Source: JBJHBP01 sp050485685 (GTDB lineage Bacteria > Pseudomonadota > Gammaproteobacteria > Steroidobacterales > Rariloculaceae). From it: a stretch of 64,000 bases of DNA. The notes beneath the pieces were generated by a model, which was not told the origin of the DNA, did no database searches, and saw nothing but the letters and a program-made list of their open reading frames with translations. The position numbers and the translations under genes were made by a program. Shown one piece after another: positions 8,494 to 17,590 of this stretch. Numbering within the stretch: position 1 is the stretch's first letter; each line of letters starts with the position of its first letter. Location of the stretch: the NCBI GenBank assembly GCA_050485685.1, contig JBJHBW010000001.1, positions 1 through 64,000 of the forward strand. The letters run 5' to 3'.

Positions 8494-10211
8494 AGATCCA
8501 GCGCCACCCTTGCGACGACTGCGAGCTGGAACAGGACCTGGGCGATACCCCGCGCCACCTCGACGTTGCGAGTACCGACATTAGGCAGCACCAGAATCTC
8601 ATCGCCCGGTTCCGGCATCGCGCGTCGATCTTCGACGAAGGTGCCATCCTGACGGATGAGGAGTATCCGCGTGTTGCGCCTGCGCTGCGTGGTGCCACCC
8701 GCAAGATCAACATAGTCCGCCACACGTGACCGGCTGTCGAATACGATCGCATTCGGCTGCGTCACTTCACCGTGCACCATGACGAATGAGCTCTGCTCCG
8801 GGATCACGATGACATCGCCATCCTCGAGCAACGCACTCATTGCACCTTCACGACCGGCCAGAACGACCTGGCCCTTTGGCTCCACCGCCCTCGCACGTTC
8901 GACGAACCGCATGATTTGTTCGGCTTCTCGGGCCCGCAGCGTCGCTTCCTCGGTTGTTGCCGACCGTGACGTCAACGCATAGGTCTCCAGCACCCGCAAT
9001 GACACCTCGAGCATCTCGCTCTGCCGCTCAGCAACAGAGGGCCGGAACAGCTGCACCGCTTCCGGACGCGCTTCAGGCAGAGGCACGATTCGCTCAAGTG
9101 CGTCGCGCAGACGGGACCCGTAAGGCATCGTCAGTACACGCGAGCTGTCGATCGCACCGTCAACCCGCACCAGAATGGTCGCGACCGTCCGGTCGGAGAC
9201 GACGGACATCTCATCTCCCGGCCGCAGAGAAACGCCACCCAGTTCCTCGATTGCGTAGTAATCCGAAAACTGTCGGGTCCCGACTCGATGCGTGATGCTC
9301 ACATGCGTTGCATTCGGTCTCGGCCGGGCCAGTCTCAGGATCTGCTCCGCGGCAATACTTTCACCGCGAAATTCGAAGCCGAAAGGATTGAACACTTCTC
9401 CGGATACGCGAACGGCATTGTGCCGACCGGCGACGACCAGTGTGTCGCCATCCTGCACCTGAACGGCGTCCAGACGGCCATCGATCAGAAAGTCGTAAAG
9501 GTCGAAGCTTGCGCGCTCTTCTCCGCCCCTGAGAAGGCGAACATCGATGTAGCTTCCGCTTTCAGGGTCGATTCCACCAGCCCGCGCCAGAAAGCCCAGC
9601 ACAGACTCACCAGAAACGCCCGGATAACGTCCTGGCGCCCTGACATAGCCTGTCACGAACACGCGAACAGGCTGAGACTCTTCCAGCGACGCGTACACAT
9701 CGACGTTGGTCCGATAGACTTCCCGGACCGCAGCACGCACGACCTCATTCAGTTCCTGGTTTCTGACGCCCGCCACCCGTATGGGTCCGACATTGGGCAG
9801 GAACACATTCCCCTGCGGATCCACGAACTGCACGGCTTCATAGGTGAACGCCCCCCACATTCTCAGCAGTATGCGATCGCCGATCGCGAGCACGTGATCA
9901 GGGTTGAATCCGGCGCCGTAGGCCTCCATCGCACCCGGCCTGAACAGCTGCTCACCGAACATGCGCTCATCGGCGGGGCGCTCCGCTCCCAGCAAAGCCG
10001 CCGCAGACTGTGAAGGCTGCGCTTCCGGAGCGAATGGAGGCGCCTCCTCTGCTGCCACCCTCGCGTCTGACTGTCGCTGTTGCCCGGTGAGCAATTCACC
10101 GGCATCAAGCGTCGGCAACTGCGCATGCGACACCGCGCCATACGCGAACAACATCGTCAGAAGGAACGCAGCGTGCACAGCAGGCCGCATGGTAAAGAAT
10201 CGCTTCATCAT
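8490..10211 (-). CDS. KpsD-like polysaccharide export protein (Poly_export/SLBB)
   Basis: A 573-residue exported protein. A signal peptide covers residues 1-30 with a probable SPase I site after VSHA; no lipobox cysteine is present, unlike Wza. A Poly_export domain follows (about 95-185: PDHVLAIGDRILLRMWG, VDPQGNVFLPNVGPIRVAG), then several SLBB-type beta-grasp repeats (PVRVFVTGYVRAPGRYPG, NAVRVSGEVFNPFG, SSFVMVHGEVTQPNA). The length is close to E. coli KpsD (558 aa). Together with the KpsE-like protein it should form the periplasmic and outer-membrane path for ABC-exported capsule. Overlaps both neighbours by 4 nt. Confidence 0.87.
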   Translation of the reverse strand: MMKRFFTMRPAVHAAFLLTMLFAYGAVSHAQLPTLDAGELLTGQQRQSDARVAAEEAPPFAPEAQPSQSAAALLGAERPADERMFGEQLFRPGAMEAYGAGFNPDHVLAIGDRILLRMWGAFTYEAVQFVDPQGNVFLPNVGPIRVAGVRNQELNEVVRAAVREVYRTNVDVYASLEESQPVRVFVTGYVRAPGRYPGVSGESVLGFLARAGGIDPESGSYIDVRLLRGGEERASFDLYDFLIDGRLDAVQVQDGDTLVVAGRHNAVRVSGEVFNPFGFEFRGESIAAEQILRLARPRPNATHVSITHRVGTRQFSDYYAIEELGGVSLRPGDEMSVVSDRTVATILVRVDGAIDSSRVLTMPYGSRLRDALERIVPLPEARPEAVQLFRPSVAERQSEMLEVSLRVLETYALTSRSATTEEATLRAREAEQIMRFVERARAVEPKGQVVLAGREGAMSALLEDGDVIVIPEQSSFVMVHGEVTQPNAIVFDSRSRVADYVDLAGGTTQRRRNTRILLIRQDGTFVEDRRAMPEPGDEILVLPNVGTRNVEVARGIAQVLFQLAVVARVALDL

Positions 10212-11314
10212 TCCTGATGATCCTCGATCGTTGCGACGATCAGCCGCAGAATGCCATAGAGCAGGGTGAGTCCCAGCAGCAGCGCGAACAATATGTATCC
10301 CCGTCGCGGTTGCCCTGGCGACTCGGGCAACGCGGGCGACTCGACAAGGACGAGACTCTTCAGCTTTCGAGTCGACTCAACCCGCGCGGTTTCAACGCCG
10401 ACCAGCGCCATTCGATACGCGTCCTGTGCAAACTCCAGCTCCGCCAGTAATTCCTGATAATCCCCGGCCAGAACGTTCAGAGCCGCGTTTCCGGCGCTGT
10501 GCATGGCGCGTCGACTCTCGGCCTGCAACTGCGCTTCGACACCTGCGATCTGCGCACGCAGCGACTGCACCTGCGGTGCATCATCGTTCAGAAATGCCAG
10601 CAGACCCTTCAGCTCGGCCTCGTATCGCGCCAGCATAGCCTGCAGCTCGACCGTCAGGCCGGTATTGGCCGAAATCTGCGCCACGGGATCGATGACACCG
10701 TGTTCGTTCTGAAACGCGAGCACAGCAGCACGCGCCAGGTTCACGGCCTCGCGTGCGTTATGCATTTCTGCTTCGGCGAACGCCATCTGCTCGCGCGCGA
10801 GTCTGTGTGAGCTTTCATTGATGAACTGCTCGCTGATCGCGACGATTTCCTGATTCACGCGCTGGGCAACCTCGGGACTGAACCCCTGAGTCTTTATGGT
10901 CAGAAGCCCCGATCTGTCGTCGACATCCACGTCTACGCGCGAGCGGTAGTAGCGAAGGAACTGTTCCCGCGAAGCATTTGGACGCAGTCGGAACATGACA
11001 TCTCGTGAAGGCTCACTGAAATGCCGACGAAGATCGAATCGCTCTTCGAGCTGCTGCAGCATGTCGACCGAGAGAATATGCGCCTCGAGCATCAGCTGAT
11101 CTTCACGCGAGCCCGTAGAGGAACCGAACAAGGCTGACAGGGCATCGACCTGAGACGGCATCTCGGATCCGCTTTGCCGAAGTGCCACCACTGACTCCGC
11201 AACGTACCGGTCGGCAGCAAAAATCCACAGATAGGCCGCGGACACCAGCCAGGGCAATGCGATGACGCCTATGCGCAGATTCCCGGGACTGAACCACTGC
11301 AGCAACCGCCTCAC
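10208..11314 (-). CDS. kpsE: KpsE/BexC/CtrB-like capsule export inner-membrane protein
   Basis: A 368-residue polysaccharide co-polymerase of the ABC capsule export type. One transmembrane helix sits near residues 14-32 (LRIGVIALPWLVSAAYLWIF) and another near 340-362 (GYILFALLLGLTLLYGILRLIV). Between them lies a large periplasmic, coiled-coil-rich domain (about 170-300). The PxxP-type segment PALPESPGQPRRG precedes the second helix, as in Wzz/KpsE proteins. It would bridge KpsMT to the KpsD-like protein. The start overlaps the kpsT stop by 4 nt. Confidence 0.87.
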   Translation of the reverse strand: MRRLLQWFSPGNLRIGVIALPWLVSAAYLWIFAADRYVAESVVALRQSGSEMPSQVDALSALFGSSTGSREDQLMLEAHILSVDMLQQLEERFDLRRHFSEPSRDVMFRLRPNASREQFLRYYRSRVDVDVDDRSGLLTIKTQGFSPEVAQRVNQEIVAISEQFINESSHRLAREQMAFAEAEMHNAREAVNLARAAVLAFQNEHGVIDPVAQISANTGLTVELQAMLARYEAELKGLLAFLNDDAPQVQSLRAQIAGVEAQLQAESRRAMHSAGNAALNVLAGDYQELLAELEFAQDAYRMALVGVETARVESTRKLKSLVLVESPALPESPGQPRRGYILFALLLGLTLLYGILRLIVATIEDHQE

Positions 11315-11979
11315 AATCTGCCTCCCGCACTCTCGTATGCGGCGATGCCTTCATCGACATCGTCGTAAAGTCTCGCCTGCCCCTTGTCCAGGTGCACGAT
11401 CTTGTCGCACATTTTGCGAATCAGTCCCATGTTGTGAGAGACGAGGATCACCTTGGAGCGTTCCAGCCGCTCCGAGAACGCCTTGCGACTCTTTGCCTTG
11501 AATGTCGCATCTCCTACTGCCAGCACCTCGTCGATGAGATAGTAGTCAAAATCAAAAGCCATGCTGGTCCCGAAGGCCAGTCGCGCCCGCATGCCCGACG
11601 AATAGGTCGATACAGGCTGATCGAAATACGGGCCGATATCGGCGAACTGTTGCACGTATTCGATCTTCCACCGCATCTGCTCGCCGCGCACGCCGTGCAC
11701 CCGGCAGACGAACTTCACGTTATCACGCCCCGTCAGGCTTCCCTGCATGCCACCCATGAGACCGACCGGCCAGGACAGTCGTGCATCCGTTCTGATCTTG
11801 CCGGAGTCCGGCAGATCGACAGCGCTGATCAGGCGCATCAGGGTGGTCTTTCCGGCGCCGTTTCGACCGATCAGGCCGATGTTCGCTCCACCTGGAATCT
11901 CCAGGCTCAGATCGCGAAACACAATCTTACGACCCCGCAGGGTCAGGTAAGACTTGCGCAACCGGATGAGCCTGATCAC
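11311..11979 (-). CDS. kpsT: Capsule polysaccharide ABC transporter ATPase
   Basis: A 222-residue ABC ATPase of the KpsT/CtrD family. The Walker A motif is GLIGRNGAGKTTLMR (about 37-51). The ABC signature is in TYSSGMRARLAFG, Walker B is YYLIDEVLAVGD, and the H-loop is ILVSHN. Residues IRTDARLSWPVGLMGGMQGSLTGRDN match the capsule-exporter subgroup. It energises export of the finished polysaccharide by the KpsM permease, whose gene precedes it with an ATGA overlap. No carbohydrate-binding C-terminal extension (Wzt type) is present. Confidence 0.93.
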   Translation of the reverse strand: MIRLIRLRKSYLTLRGRKIVFRDLSLEIPGGANIGLIGRNGAGKTTLMRLISAVDLPDSGKIRTDARLSWPVGLMGGMQGSLTGRDNVKFVCRVHGVRGEQMRWKIEYVQQFADIGPYFDQPVSTYSSGMRARLAFGTSMAFDFDYYLIDEVLAVGDATFKAKSRKAFSERLERSKVILVSHNMGLIRKMCDKIVHLDKGQARLYDDVDEGIAAYESAGGRL

Positions 11980-12776
11980 GTGGTCACTCGCGCAAGATAG
12001 CGCAGACGATACAGCATCAGGCCGATGAACAGCGAACCGATCGCCAGCCAGACGGGATACTCAAGACTCAGATAAGGCATCGTTCGATAATTCTCCACGC
12101 CGGCGAGCCGGGTCAGCTCAACCAGGTGCAGTAAAGGATTCCACGCAAGCCACTGGATCCACGCATCCGGGAATCGAGTCACGGGAAACAATATGCCGGA
12201 CATGAAGTACAGCGGCATGAACATCACCCGTATGATACTGGTGGCATCCGGAGCGACACTGCCGACGGCTGCGAACATCAGGCCCAGACCGAATGCCAGC
12301 ATGACAGTCAGGAGCAGCACTCCGAGAAGTTCTGCTGGCCTAGGTGGCAGCACATCAAAGCCCAGCATGCCAAGGCCGGTAAGCACGATAATGAAGACGA
12401 TGACCTGAATGAAACAGTTCGCGAGCGCTCTTGCGATAAACACGTCCATCAGCAGCACCTGACGATAGGACAGCAAACCGCGATTGGCATTGGTCCCGCT
12501 CATGGTCTGCAGACAGATGGCCTTGAACAGAAGGAAAGGCAGGAGGCCGTAGACAAGAAAGACCGGATACTCGATTCCCGGCACCACACGCTGACGCAGG
12601 AAGCCGAAAATCAGAATCGGGAACACCAGATGAGCAACCGGTTCGACCAGAACCCACAGAAATCCAACGCGACTCTTGCCGAAGCGCGAGGACAGCTCAC
12701 GCAACAGCAGCGCGTAAATCACGTCACGCTGAATCTGCAGTCGATTCCTGGGTTTGAGTGGCTGGGGCGTGTCCAT
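11976..12776 (-). CDS. kpsM: Capsule polysaccharide ABC transporter permease
   Basis: A 266-residue ABC-2 type permease with about six hydrophobic segments, for example VGFLWVLVEPVAHLVFPILIF (about 37-57) and LLGVLLLTVMLAFGLGLMFAAVG. The cytoplasmic lead DVIYALLLRELSSRFGKSRVGF is characteristic of KpsM/CtrC/BexB. It forms the inner-membrane channel with KpsT. The ATG at 12776 has a good ribosome binding site (AAGGA, 6 nt upstream). It is the first gene of an operon that runs to nt 780. No convincing sigma70 promoter was seen in 12777-12997. Confidence 0.92.
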   Translation of the reverse strand: MDTPQPLKPRNRLQIQRDVIYALLLRELSSRFGKSRVGFLWVLVEPVAHLVFPILIFGFLRQRVVPGIEYPVFLVYGLLPFLLFKAICLQTMSGTNANRGLLSYRQVLLMDVFIARALANCFIQVIVFIIVLTGLGMLGFDVLPPRPAELLGVLLLTVMLAFGLGLMFAAVGSVAPDATSIIRVMFMPLYFMSGILFPVTRFPDAWIQWLAWNPLLHLVELTRLAGVENYRTMPYLSLEYPVWLAIGSLFIGLMLYRLRYLARVTT

Positions 12777-12997
12777 CGCGTGTCCTTACGACTGATTGCC
12801 GTGATGGTCAGCCTCGGGCACCGGATAGCCGCGTAACGAGAAACCCCACAAGAATCAAACCCCTGCAAATCGGCGATGATATCGGCCCGTCAGGGCCCTA
12901 GCAAGGAAGCGGTGCCGGAATCGCGCCGCGATCCCGCTCCGTGGCGGCAGCACCGCCAGGCGCGTGGCCGCCAGCCTGCGCGAGGCGGCAGGCCGGC
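12777..12997. other. Intergenic region with several short hairpins
   Basis: No gene is visible here. It contains several GC-rich palindromes: ATCGCG-C-CGCGAT near 12918-12930, GGCGG-CAGCA-CCGCC near 12943-12957, and GCCGCC/GGCGGC arms near 12967-12989. They follow the stop of the coiled-coil gene and could terminate its transcript. No T-run accompanies them. The kpsM-proximal half must hold the capsule operon promoter, but I cannot place it. Confidence 0.5.
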
Positions 12998-13348
12998 TCA
13001 GATCCAGCCGAATCCGCGCGCCATCGTAGCGAGCATGACGCCCGAGAATGACAGGAACAGGGTCATCATCCAGATGCGCGTCGTCGCGATGGACTCGCTG
13101 AGCAGGTCGAGACGCCTGTCGATCGCATCGAACCGCGTCCCCGACGAGTGTTCGGAACGGTCCAGTCGGGCTTCCAGCGACGCCCTGAGGGCGTCGATGC
13201 GCTCAGGCAGGCGGACATTCGCCTCATCCACCCGATCGCGCAGACCGCGGATGTCGGTCTTGATTTCGCTGATATCGGACTGAATGTGTCCAACATCTGA
13301 TTCCAGCCGCGCGATTCGCGCTTCCACGGAATCCTCCACTGCCACCAT
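12998..13348 (-). CDS. Small coiled-coil protein with C-terminal membrane anchor
   Basis: A 116-residue protein with a heptad-rich helix through residues 5-88 (EARIARLESDVGHIQSDISEIKTDIRGLRDRV and following). One hydrophobic segment follows at about 92-113 (WMMTLFLSFSGVMLATMARG). This is a tail-anchored coiled-coil architecture seen in many unnamed proteobacterial proteins. A GAGG ribosome binding site precedes the ATG, and a TAGAAT -10-like box lies at 13374-13379 (minus strand). Its function is unknown; it sits between the capsule operon and sugar-nucleotide genes. Confidence 0.7.
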   Translation of the reverse strand: MVAVEDSVEARIARLESDVGHIQSDISEIKTDIRGLRDRVDEANVRLPERIDALRASLEARLDRSEHSSGTRFDAIDRRLDLLSESIATTRIWMMTLFLSFSGVMLATMARGFGWI

Positions 13349-13511
13349 GGTGCGTAACCTCGAAGACTTTTCGATTCTAGCGGATTATCGATCGTCCGAC
13401 AGGTCGCCGGCGAGCTGCGAAATTCACCGTTCCGGCCGGTTTGGGATAACGCCTCCCGGCCTCGCGGCGCACACGCATCAGGCGTGCCGTCCACATCACG
13501 GGCAGCCTTTC

Positions 13512-15140
13512 TTACCCCCGCCAGGTCCTGAACCGCGCCAGCGCCCCGTGCACCTCTTCCGGCCCCGCATCCTCGGACGTCACGAGCTTCGCCAGTTCCT
13601 TCGCCAGCCGCTTGCCCAGCTCCACGCCCCACTGATCGAACGGATTCACGTCCCAGATCACGCCCTGCACGAACACCTTGTGTTCATACAGCGCCACGAG
13701 CTTGCCCAGCGTCGCCGGATCCAGCTGCTCGAACAGAATCAGCGTACTCGAGCGGTTGCCGGGATAAGCCTGATGCGGCCCGCGGCTGCGTCCGGCCACG
13801 TCACCGACAGCCAGCGCCCAGGCCTGCGCGAGACAGTTCGCCGCGGCCAGGTCCTGCTGTTCCTGCCGCCGTACCGCCGAACGGGCCGAGAGCAGGAAGT
13901 CGGCCGATATGTTCGCAGTGCCCTGATGCAGCAGCTGATAGAACGAATGCTGGGCGTTGGAGCCCGGCTCGCCGAAGATCACCGGGCAGGTATCGCAGGC
14001 CACCGGTTCGCCGTTGCGGCGCACGCGCTTGCCGTTGCTCTCCATCTCCAGCTGCTGGAGGTACGCCGGGAAACGATGCAGGTGATCGTCGTAGGGCAGC
14101 ACCGCATGCGCGCCCGCGCCGAGAAAGTTGCGGTTCCAGATACCGACCAGCGCCAGCAGCACCGGCAGGTTCTCGTCCAGCGGCGCGTCGCGGAAGTGCT
14201 CATCCATCGCATGCGCACCGGCCAGAAACTCGTCGAAGTGCTGTGAGCCGATCGCCAGCGCGACGGTCAGCCCTACCGCCGACCAAACCGAGTAGCGTCC
14301 GCCCACCCAGTCCCAGAAGCCGAAGCGCAGATCCGGTGCGATGCCGAACTCGTCCATGGCCTTGTGATTCGTGGATACGGCAACGAACTGCGCGGCCACA
14401 GCCGCCTCGCCGCCTCGTTCGACCAGCCACTTGCGAGCCGCGTGGGCATTGGTCAGTGTCTCCAGCGTCGTGAACGTCTTGGAGCAGATCACGAACAGAG
14501 TGGTCTCGTAATCGACGCGTGAGAGCACCTGCGACAGCTTCACGCCATCGATGTTCGAGACGCAATGCACGTTCAGGCCACGGCGGCGATAAGGCGCCAA
14601 GGCTTCAACTGCCATGACGATGCCCAGGTCCGACCCGCCTATGCCGATGTTCACAATGTCAGTGATCGGCCGGCCGCTCGCGCCGCGTAATTCACCGGCG
14701 TGCAGCCGGTCAGCCAGCGCGCGGATCTTGCGACGCTCGGCCTCCACAGCCGGCATTACGTTTTCACCCCAGGCCTTGATCGGCTGATCGGCAGGTCGAC
14801 GCAGCGCCACATGCAGCGCCGGGCGGTCTTCGGTGTTGTTGATAGGCAGGCCGGCGAACATGCCTACCGTCCAGGTGCCGACCTGGGTCTGCGCGGCCAG
14901 CGCGATCAGATCGTCCAGCGCGTCGCGGTCCAGCAGCTGGCGGCTGAAGTCCAGCAACAGCCCTTCCTGTTCTATCGAGAAATGCACGAAGCGGCCCGGA
15001 TCCTTCTCGAACAGCTCATGCAGGTTTTCGCCGCGCAGCCGTGCCGCATGCTGTTCGAGCGCAAGCCACGCGGCCGTGCGCGGCCCATAGGTCTCCGGTG
15101 CCCCGGGGTCCGCCGTGCTGTCAGACGTTGTAGTACTCAC
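13512..15140 (-). CDS. pgi: Glucose-6-phosphate isomerase
   Basis: Interconverts glucose-6-P and fructose-6-P, linking glycolysis to UDP-GlcNAc and UDP-glucose synthesis. Both family signatures are visible: DWVGGRYSVWSAVGL and GEPGSNAQHSFYQLLHQG, plus the phosphosugar loop DIVNIGIGGSDLG. The open frame extends to an ATG at 15170, inside the upstream gene. I prefer GTG at 15140 (VSTTTSDS...), about 542 residues, because the usual family N-terminus (AAWLALEQHA) then sits near residue 23. It still overlaps the epimerase stop by 20 nt, suggesting coupled translation. The start is uncertain; identity is not. Confidence 0.93.
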   Translation of the reverse strand: MSTTTSDSTADPGAPETYGPRTAAWLALEQHAARLRGENLHELFEKDPGRFVHFSIEQEGLLLDFSRQLLDRDALDDLIALAAQTQVGTWTVGMFAGLPINNTEDRPALHVALRRPADQPIKAWGENVMPAVEAERRKIRALADRLHAGELRGASGRPITDIVNIGIGGSDLGIVMAVEALAPYRRRGLNVHCVSNIDGVKLSQVLSRVDYETTLFVICSKTFTTLETLTNAHAARKWLVERGGEAAVAAQFVAVSTNHKAMDEFGIAPDLRFGFWDWVGGRYSVWSAVGLTVALAIGSQHFDEFLAGAHAMDEHFRDAPLDENLPVLLALVGIWNRNFLGAGAHAVLPYDDHLHRFPAYLQQLEMESNGKRVRRNGEPVACDTCPVIFGEPGSNAQHSFYQLLHQGTANISADFLLSARSAVRRQEQQDLAAANCLAQAWALAVGDVAGRSRGPHQAYPGNRSSTLILFEQLDPATLGKLVALYEHKVFVQGVIWDVNPFDQWGVELGKRLAKELAKLVTSEDAGPEEVHGALARFRTWRG

Positions 15141-16128
15141 GATACCAGTCCACGAAACGCCGCACGCCAACCTCCACCGGCGTCGCCGGTCGATAGCCGA
15201 CGTCCGTCACCAGATCCTCGACATCCGCCCAGGTATCCGGCACGTCACCCGGCTGCAGCGGCAGCAGGTTCTGCTCGGCCTTGCGCCCCAGGCACTCCTC
15301 CAGCACTTCTATGTAACGCGACAGTTCCACCGGCTGCTGGTTGCCGATGTTATAGAGCCGGTAAGGGGCGCGACTCGTCGCCGGATCCGGTGCATCGGAA
15401 TCCCACGCCGGGTTCGCGGTCGCAACACGATCCAGCGCCCTCACCACGCCCTCGGCGATGTCATCCACATAGGTGAAATCGCGACGGTGATGGCCGTGGT
15501 TGAACACATTGATCGGTTCGCCGGCCAGGATCGCTTTCGTGAACAGGAACAGTGCCATGTCCGGGCGCCCGAACGGGCCATAGACGGTGAAGAACCGCAG
15601 GCCCGTGACCGGCAGGCCGTACAGGCTCGCATAGGTGTGCGCCATCAGCTCGTTGGATTTCTTCGTCGCCGCATACAGCGACAGCGGATGATCGACGTTC
15701 TGATGCACCGAGAACGGCATCTTCGTGTTTGCGCCATACACGGAGCTCGTCGATGCATACACCAGGTGCCCGACCTCGTTATGCCTGCAGCCCTCGAGAA
15801 TCGTCATCGTACCGGTGAGGTTGCTGTCCACGTACGCGAACGGATTCTCGATGCTGTAGCGCACGCCGGCCTGCGCGGCCAGGTGCACGACACGCTCGAA
15901 GCGCTCGGCCGCGAACAGCTTCGCGATGCCGTCACGGTCGGCCAGATCCAGTTTCACGAAGCGGAAATTCGCGTAGCCCTCAAGCACTTTCAGCCGTGCG
16001 TGCTTGAGCGTGACGTCGTAGTAGTCGTTGAGATTATCCAGGCCGACGACATCATCGCCGCGCTCCAGCAGAATCTTCGCCGTGTGGTAACCGATGAAGC
16101 CGGCCGCGCCGGTGACCAGCACCTTCAT
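15121..16128 (-). CDS. UDP-glucuronate 4-epimerase-like NAD-dependent epimerase
   Basis: Extended short-chain dehydrogenase of about 335 residues. The NAD-binding motif is VTGAAGFIGYHTAKIL, the serine is in YASTSSVYG and the catalytic YAATK lies in LYAATKKSNELMAHTY. The segment TVYGPFGRPDMALFLFTKAI is typical of the CapI/LspL/Uge UDP-GlcA 4-epimerase group. It would make UDP-galacturonate for surface polysaccharide. An ATG at 16137 is in frame, but the second ATG (16128, MKVLVTG) matches family starts better. It lies 84 nt downstream of the UDP-sugar dehydrogenase gene and overlaps pgi, forming a precursor operon. Confidence 0.88.
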   Translation of the reverse strand: MKVLVTGAAGFIGYHTAKILLERGDDVVGLDNLNDYYDVTLKHARLKVLEGYANFRFVKLDLADRDGIAKLFAAERFERVVHLAAQAGVRYSIENPFAYVDSNLTGTMTILEGCRHNEVGHLVYASTSSVYGANTKMPFSVHQNVDHPLSLYAATKKSNELMAHTYASLYGLPVTGLRFFTVYGPFGRPDMALFLFTKAILAGEPINVFNHGHHRRDFTYVDDIAEGVVRALDRVATANPAWDSDAPDPATSRAPYRLYNIGNQQPVELSRYIEVLEECLGRKAEQNLLPLQPGDVPDTWADVEDLVTDVGYRPATPVEVGVRRFVDWYREYYNV

Positions 16129-16212
16129 CGCCGCCACCCGCTGGTAACGCTGGTGACGTCCGTGCTGCCGCTGCCGTCCCTGCCCCGGCCTCCGACGCCG
16201 ATCAATCCGGCC

Positions 16213-17496
16213 CTACAGTCGCGCATCCACCATCTCCTTCGGCAGCAGGTGCTTGATGTCATAAATCACGCAGTTCGGCGCGCCCAGCGCACGCATGCCG
16301 GCGGCGCCGAGTTCTGCAAACTCCCGATGCGGCACCGCGATCACCACCGCATCATACGCACCGCGCGCCGGCTGCTCGATCAGTTCCAGCCCGAACTCGT
16401 GACGGGCCTCGGCACGGTCCACCCACGGATCATGCACTTCGACACTGCAGCGAAAGCTTTCAAGTTCGCGCACCAGGTCGATGACCTTGGTGTTGCGCAC
16501 GTCCGGACAGTTCTCCTTGAACGTCAGGCCCAGCACCAGCACGCGCGCGCCGGCGGGCTGTATGTGCCTGCCTATCATCAGCTTCACGACCTGGCCGGCA
16601 ACGTGCGTGGCCATGGAGTCGTTCAGGCGCCGTCCGGCGAGAATCATCTCGGGGTGATAGTTCAGCTGCTGCGCCTTCTCCGTCAGGTAGTACGGATCCA
16701 CGCCTATGCAGTGACCGCCAACGAGTCCGGGCTTGAACGGCAGGAAATTCCACTTCGTCGCCGCGGCCTGCAGCACTTCTTCCGTATCGATACCGATGCG
16801 GTGGAAGATCAGCGCCAGCTCGTTCACCAGCGCAATGTTCACGTCGCGCTGCGTGTTCTCGATGACCTTGGCCGCCTCGGCCACCTTGATGCTCGACGCC
16901 TTGTGCGTGCCGGCGGTGACGATGCTGCGGTACAGCGCATCGACGAACTCGGCCGTTTCCGGCGTGGATCCGGATGTGACCTTCATGATTGTCGCCAGTG
17001 AGTGTTCGCGATCGCCCGGGTTGATGCGCTCGGGACTGTAACCGGCGAAGAAGTCGCGATTGAACTTCAGGCCCGAAGCGGCTTCCAGCACCGGCACGCA
17101 CACTTCCTCGGTACAGCCGGGATAGACGGTGGATTCGTAGATCACGACGTCGCCACGCTTGAGCACACCGCCCACGGTCTCGCTGGCGCTGATCAGCGGA
17201 TCGAGCAGCGGGCGCTTGTTGCGATCGATGGGCGTGGGCACGGTCACGATGTAGACGTTGCACGCGGCAATATCCGTCGCATCGGTGCTGAACTGCAGCC
17301 GTGTCGCGCCTGCCAGTTCCTCGGCGGTCGCCTCACGCGTCGCATCACGCCCGGCCTTCAGTTCCGCGATGCGCTCGGGACGGATATCGAAGCCGGTGGT
17401 CGGATACGCGCGCCCCAGCGCAACGGCCAGTGGCAGGCCGACATAGCCAAGGCCAATCACACCGATTCGGATGTCCTGTAATGCGGGGGGTGTCAC
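16213..17496 (-). CDS. tviB: UDP-sugar 6-dehydrogenase, TviB/WbpO/WecC type
   Basis: A 427-residue nucleotide-sugar dehydrogenase. The NAD fold is IGVIGLGYVGLPLAVALG, the catalytic cysteine is in GLVGGHCIGVDPYYL, and TVPTPIDRNKRPLLDPL plus YSPERINPGDREH are typical of the TviB (Vi antigen) subgroup that oxidises UDP-GlcNAc or UDP-GalNAc to uronic acids. A WecC-like role on UDP-ManNAc is possible because wecB lies 2.5 kb away. The start is GTG at 17496 with GGAG 6 nt upstream. The product would feed the glycosyltransferases of the kps operon. Confidence 0.87.
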   Translation of the reverse strand: MTPPALQDIRIGVIGLGYVGLPLAVALGRAYPTTGFDIRPERIAELKAGRDATREATAEELAGATRLQFSTDATDIAACNVYIVTVPTPIDRNKRPLLDPLISASETVGGVLKRGDVVIYESTVYPGCTEEVCVPVLEAASGLKFNRDFFAGYSPERINPGDREHSLATIMKVTSGSTPETAEFVDALYRSIVTAGTHKASSIKVAEAAKVIENTQRDVNIALVNELALIFHRIGIDTEEVLQAAATKWNFLPFKPGLVGGHCIGVDPYYLTEKAQQLNYHPEMILAGRRLNDSMATHVAGQVVKLMIGRHIQPAGARVLVLGLTFKENCPDVRNTKVIDLVRELESFRCSVEVHDPWVDRAEARHEFGLELIEQPARGAYDAVVIAVPHREFAELGAAGMRALGAPNCVIYDIKHLLPKEMVDARL

Positions 17497-17515
17497 AAAG
17501 GCTCCGTTGTGGGCA

Positions 17516-17545
17516 ATTATTGTTGAGGTTGGTTTGACTTGCGAA
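17516..17545 (-). promoter_or_regulatory. Candidate sigma70 promoter for the dehydrogenase/epimerase/pgi genes
   Basis: On the minus strand TTCGCA (17540-17545) and AATAAT (17516-17521) are separated by 18 nt, just upstream of the GTG start at 17496. A tandem 9-bp repeat (ACTGAATCA twice, 17545-17562) abuts the -35 box. Prediction is by eye only. Confidence 0.35.
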
Positions 17546-17590
17546 CTGAATCAACTGAATCAGCAGTCAGTCCGCGTCGCGCGGGAAATT

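Noticed and set aside
15115..17001. 628-aa open frame on the plus strand
   Set aside because: Antisense to the epimerase and the UDP-sugar dehydrogenase; His/Arg/Gln-rich composition is typical of a shadow frame.
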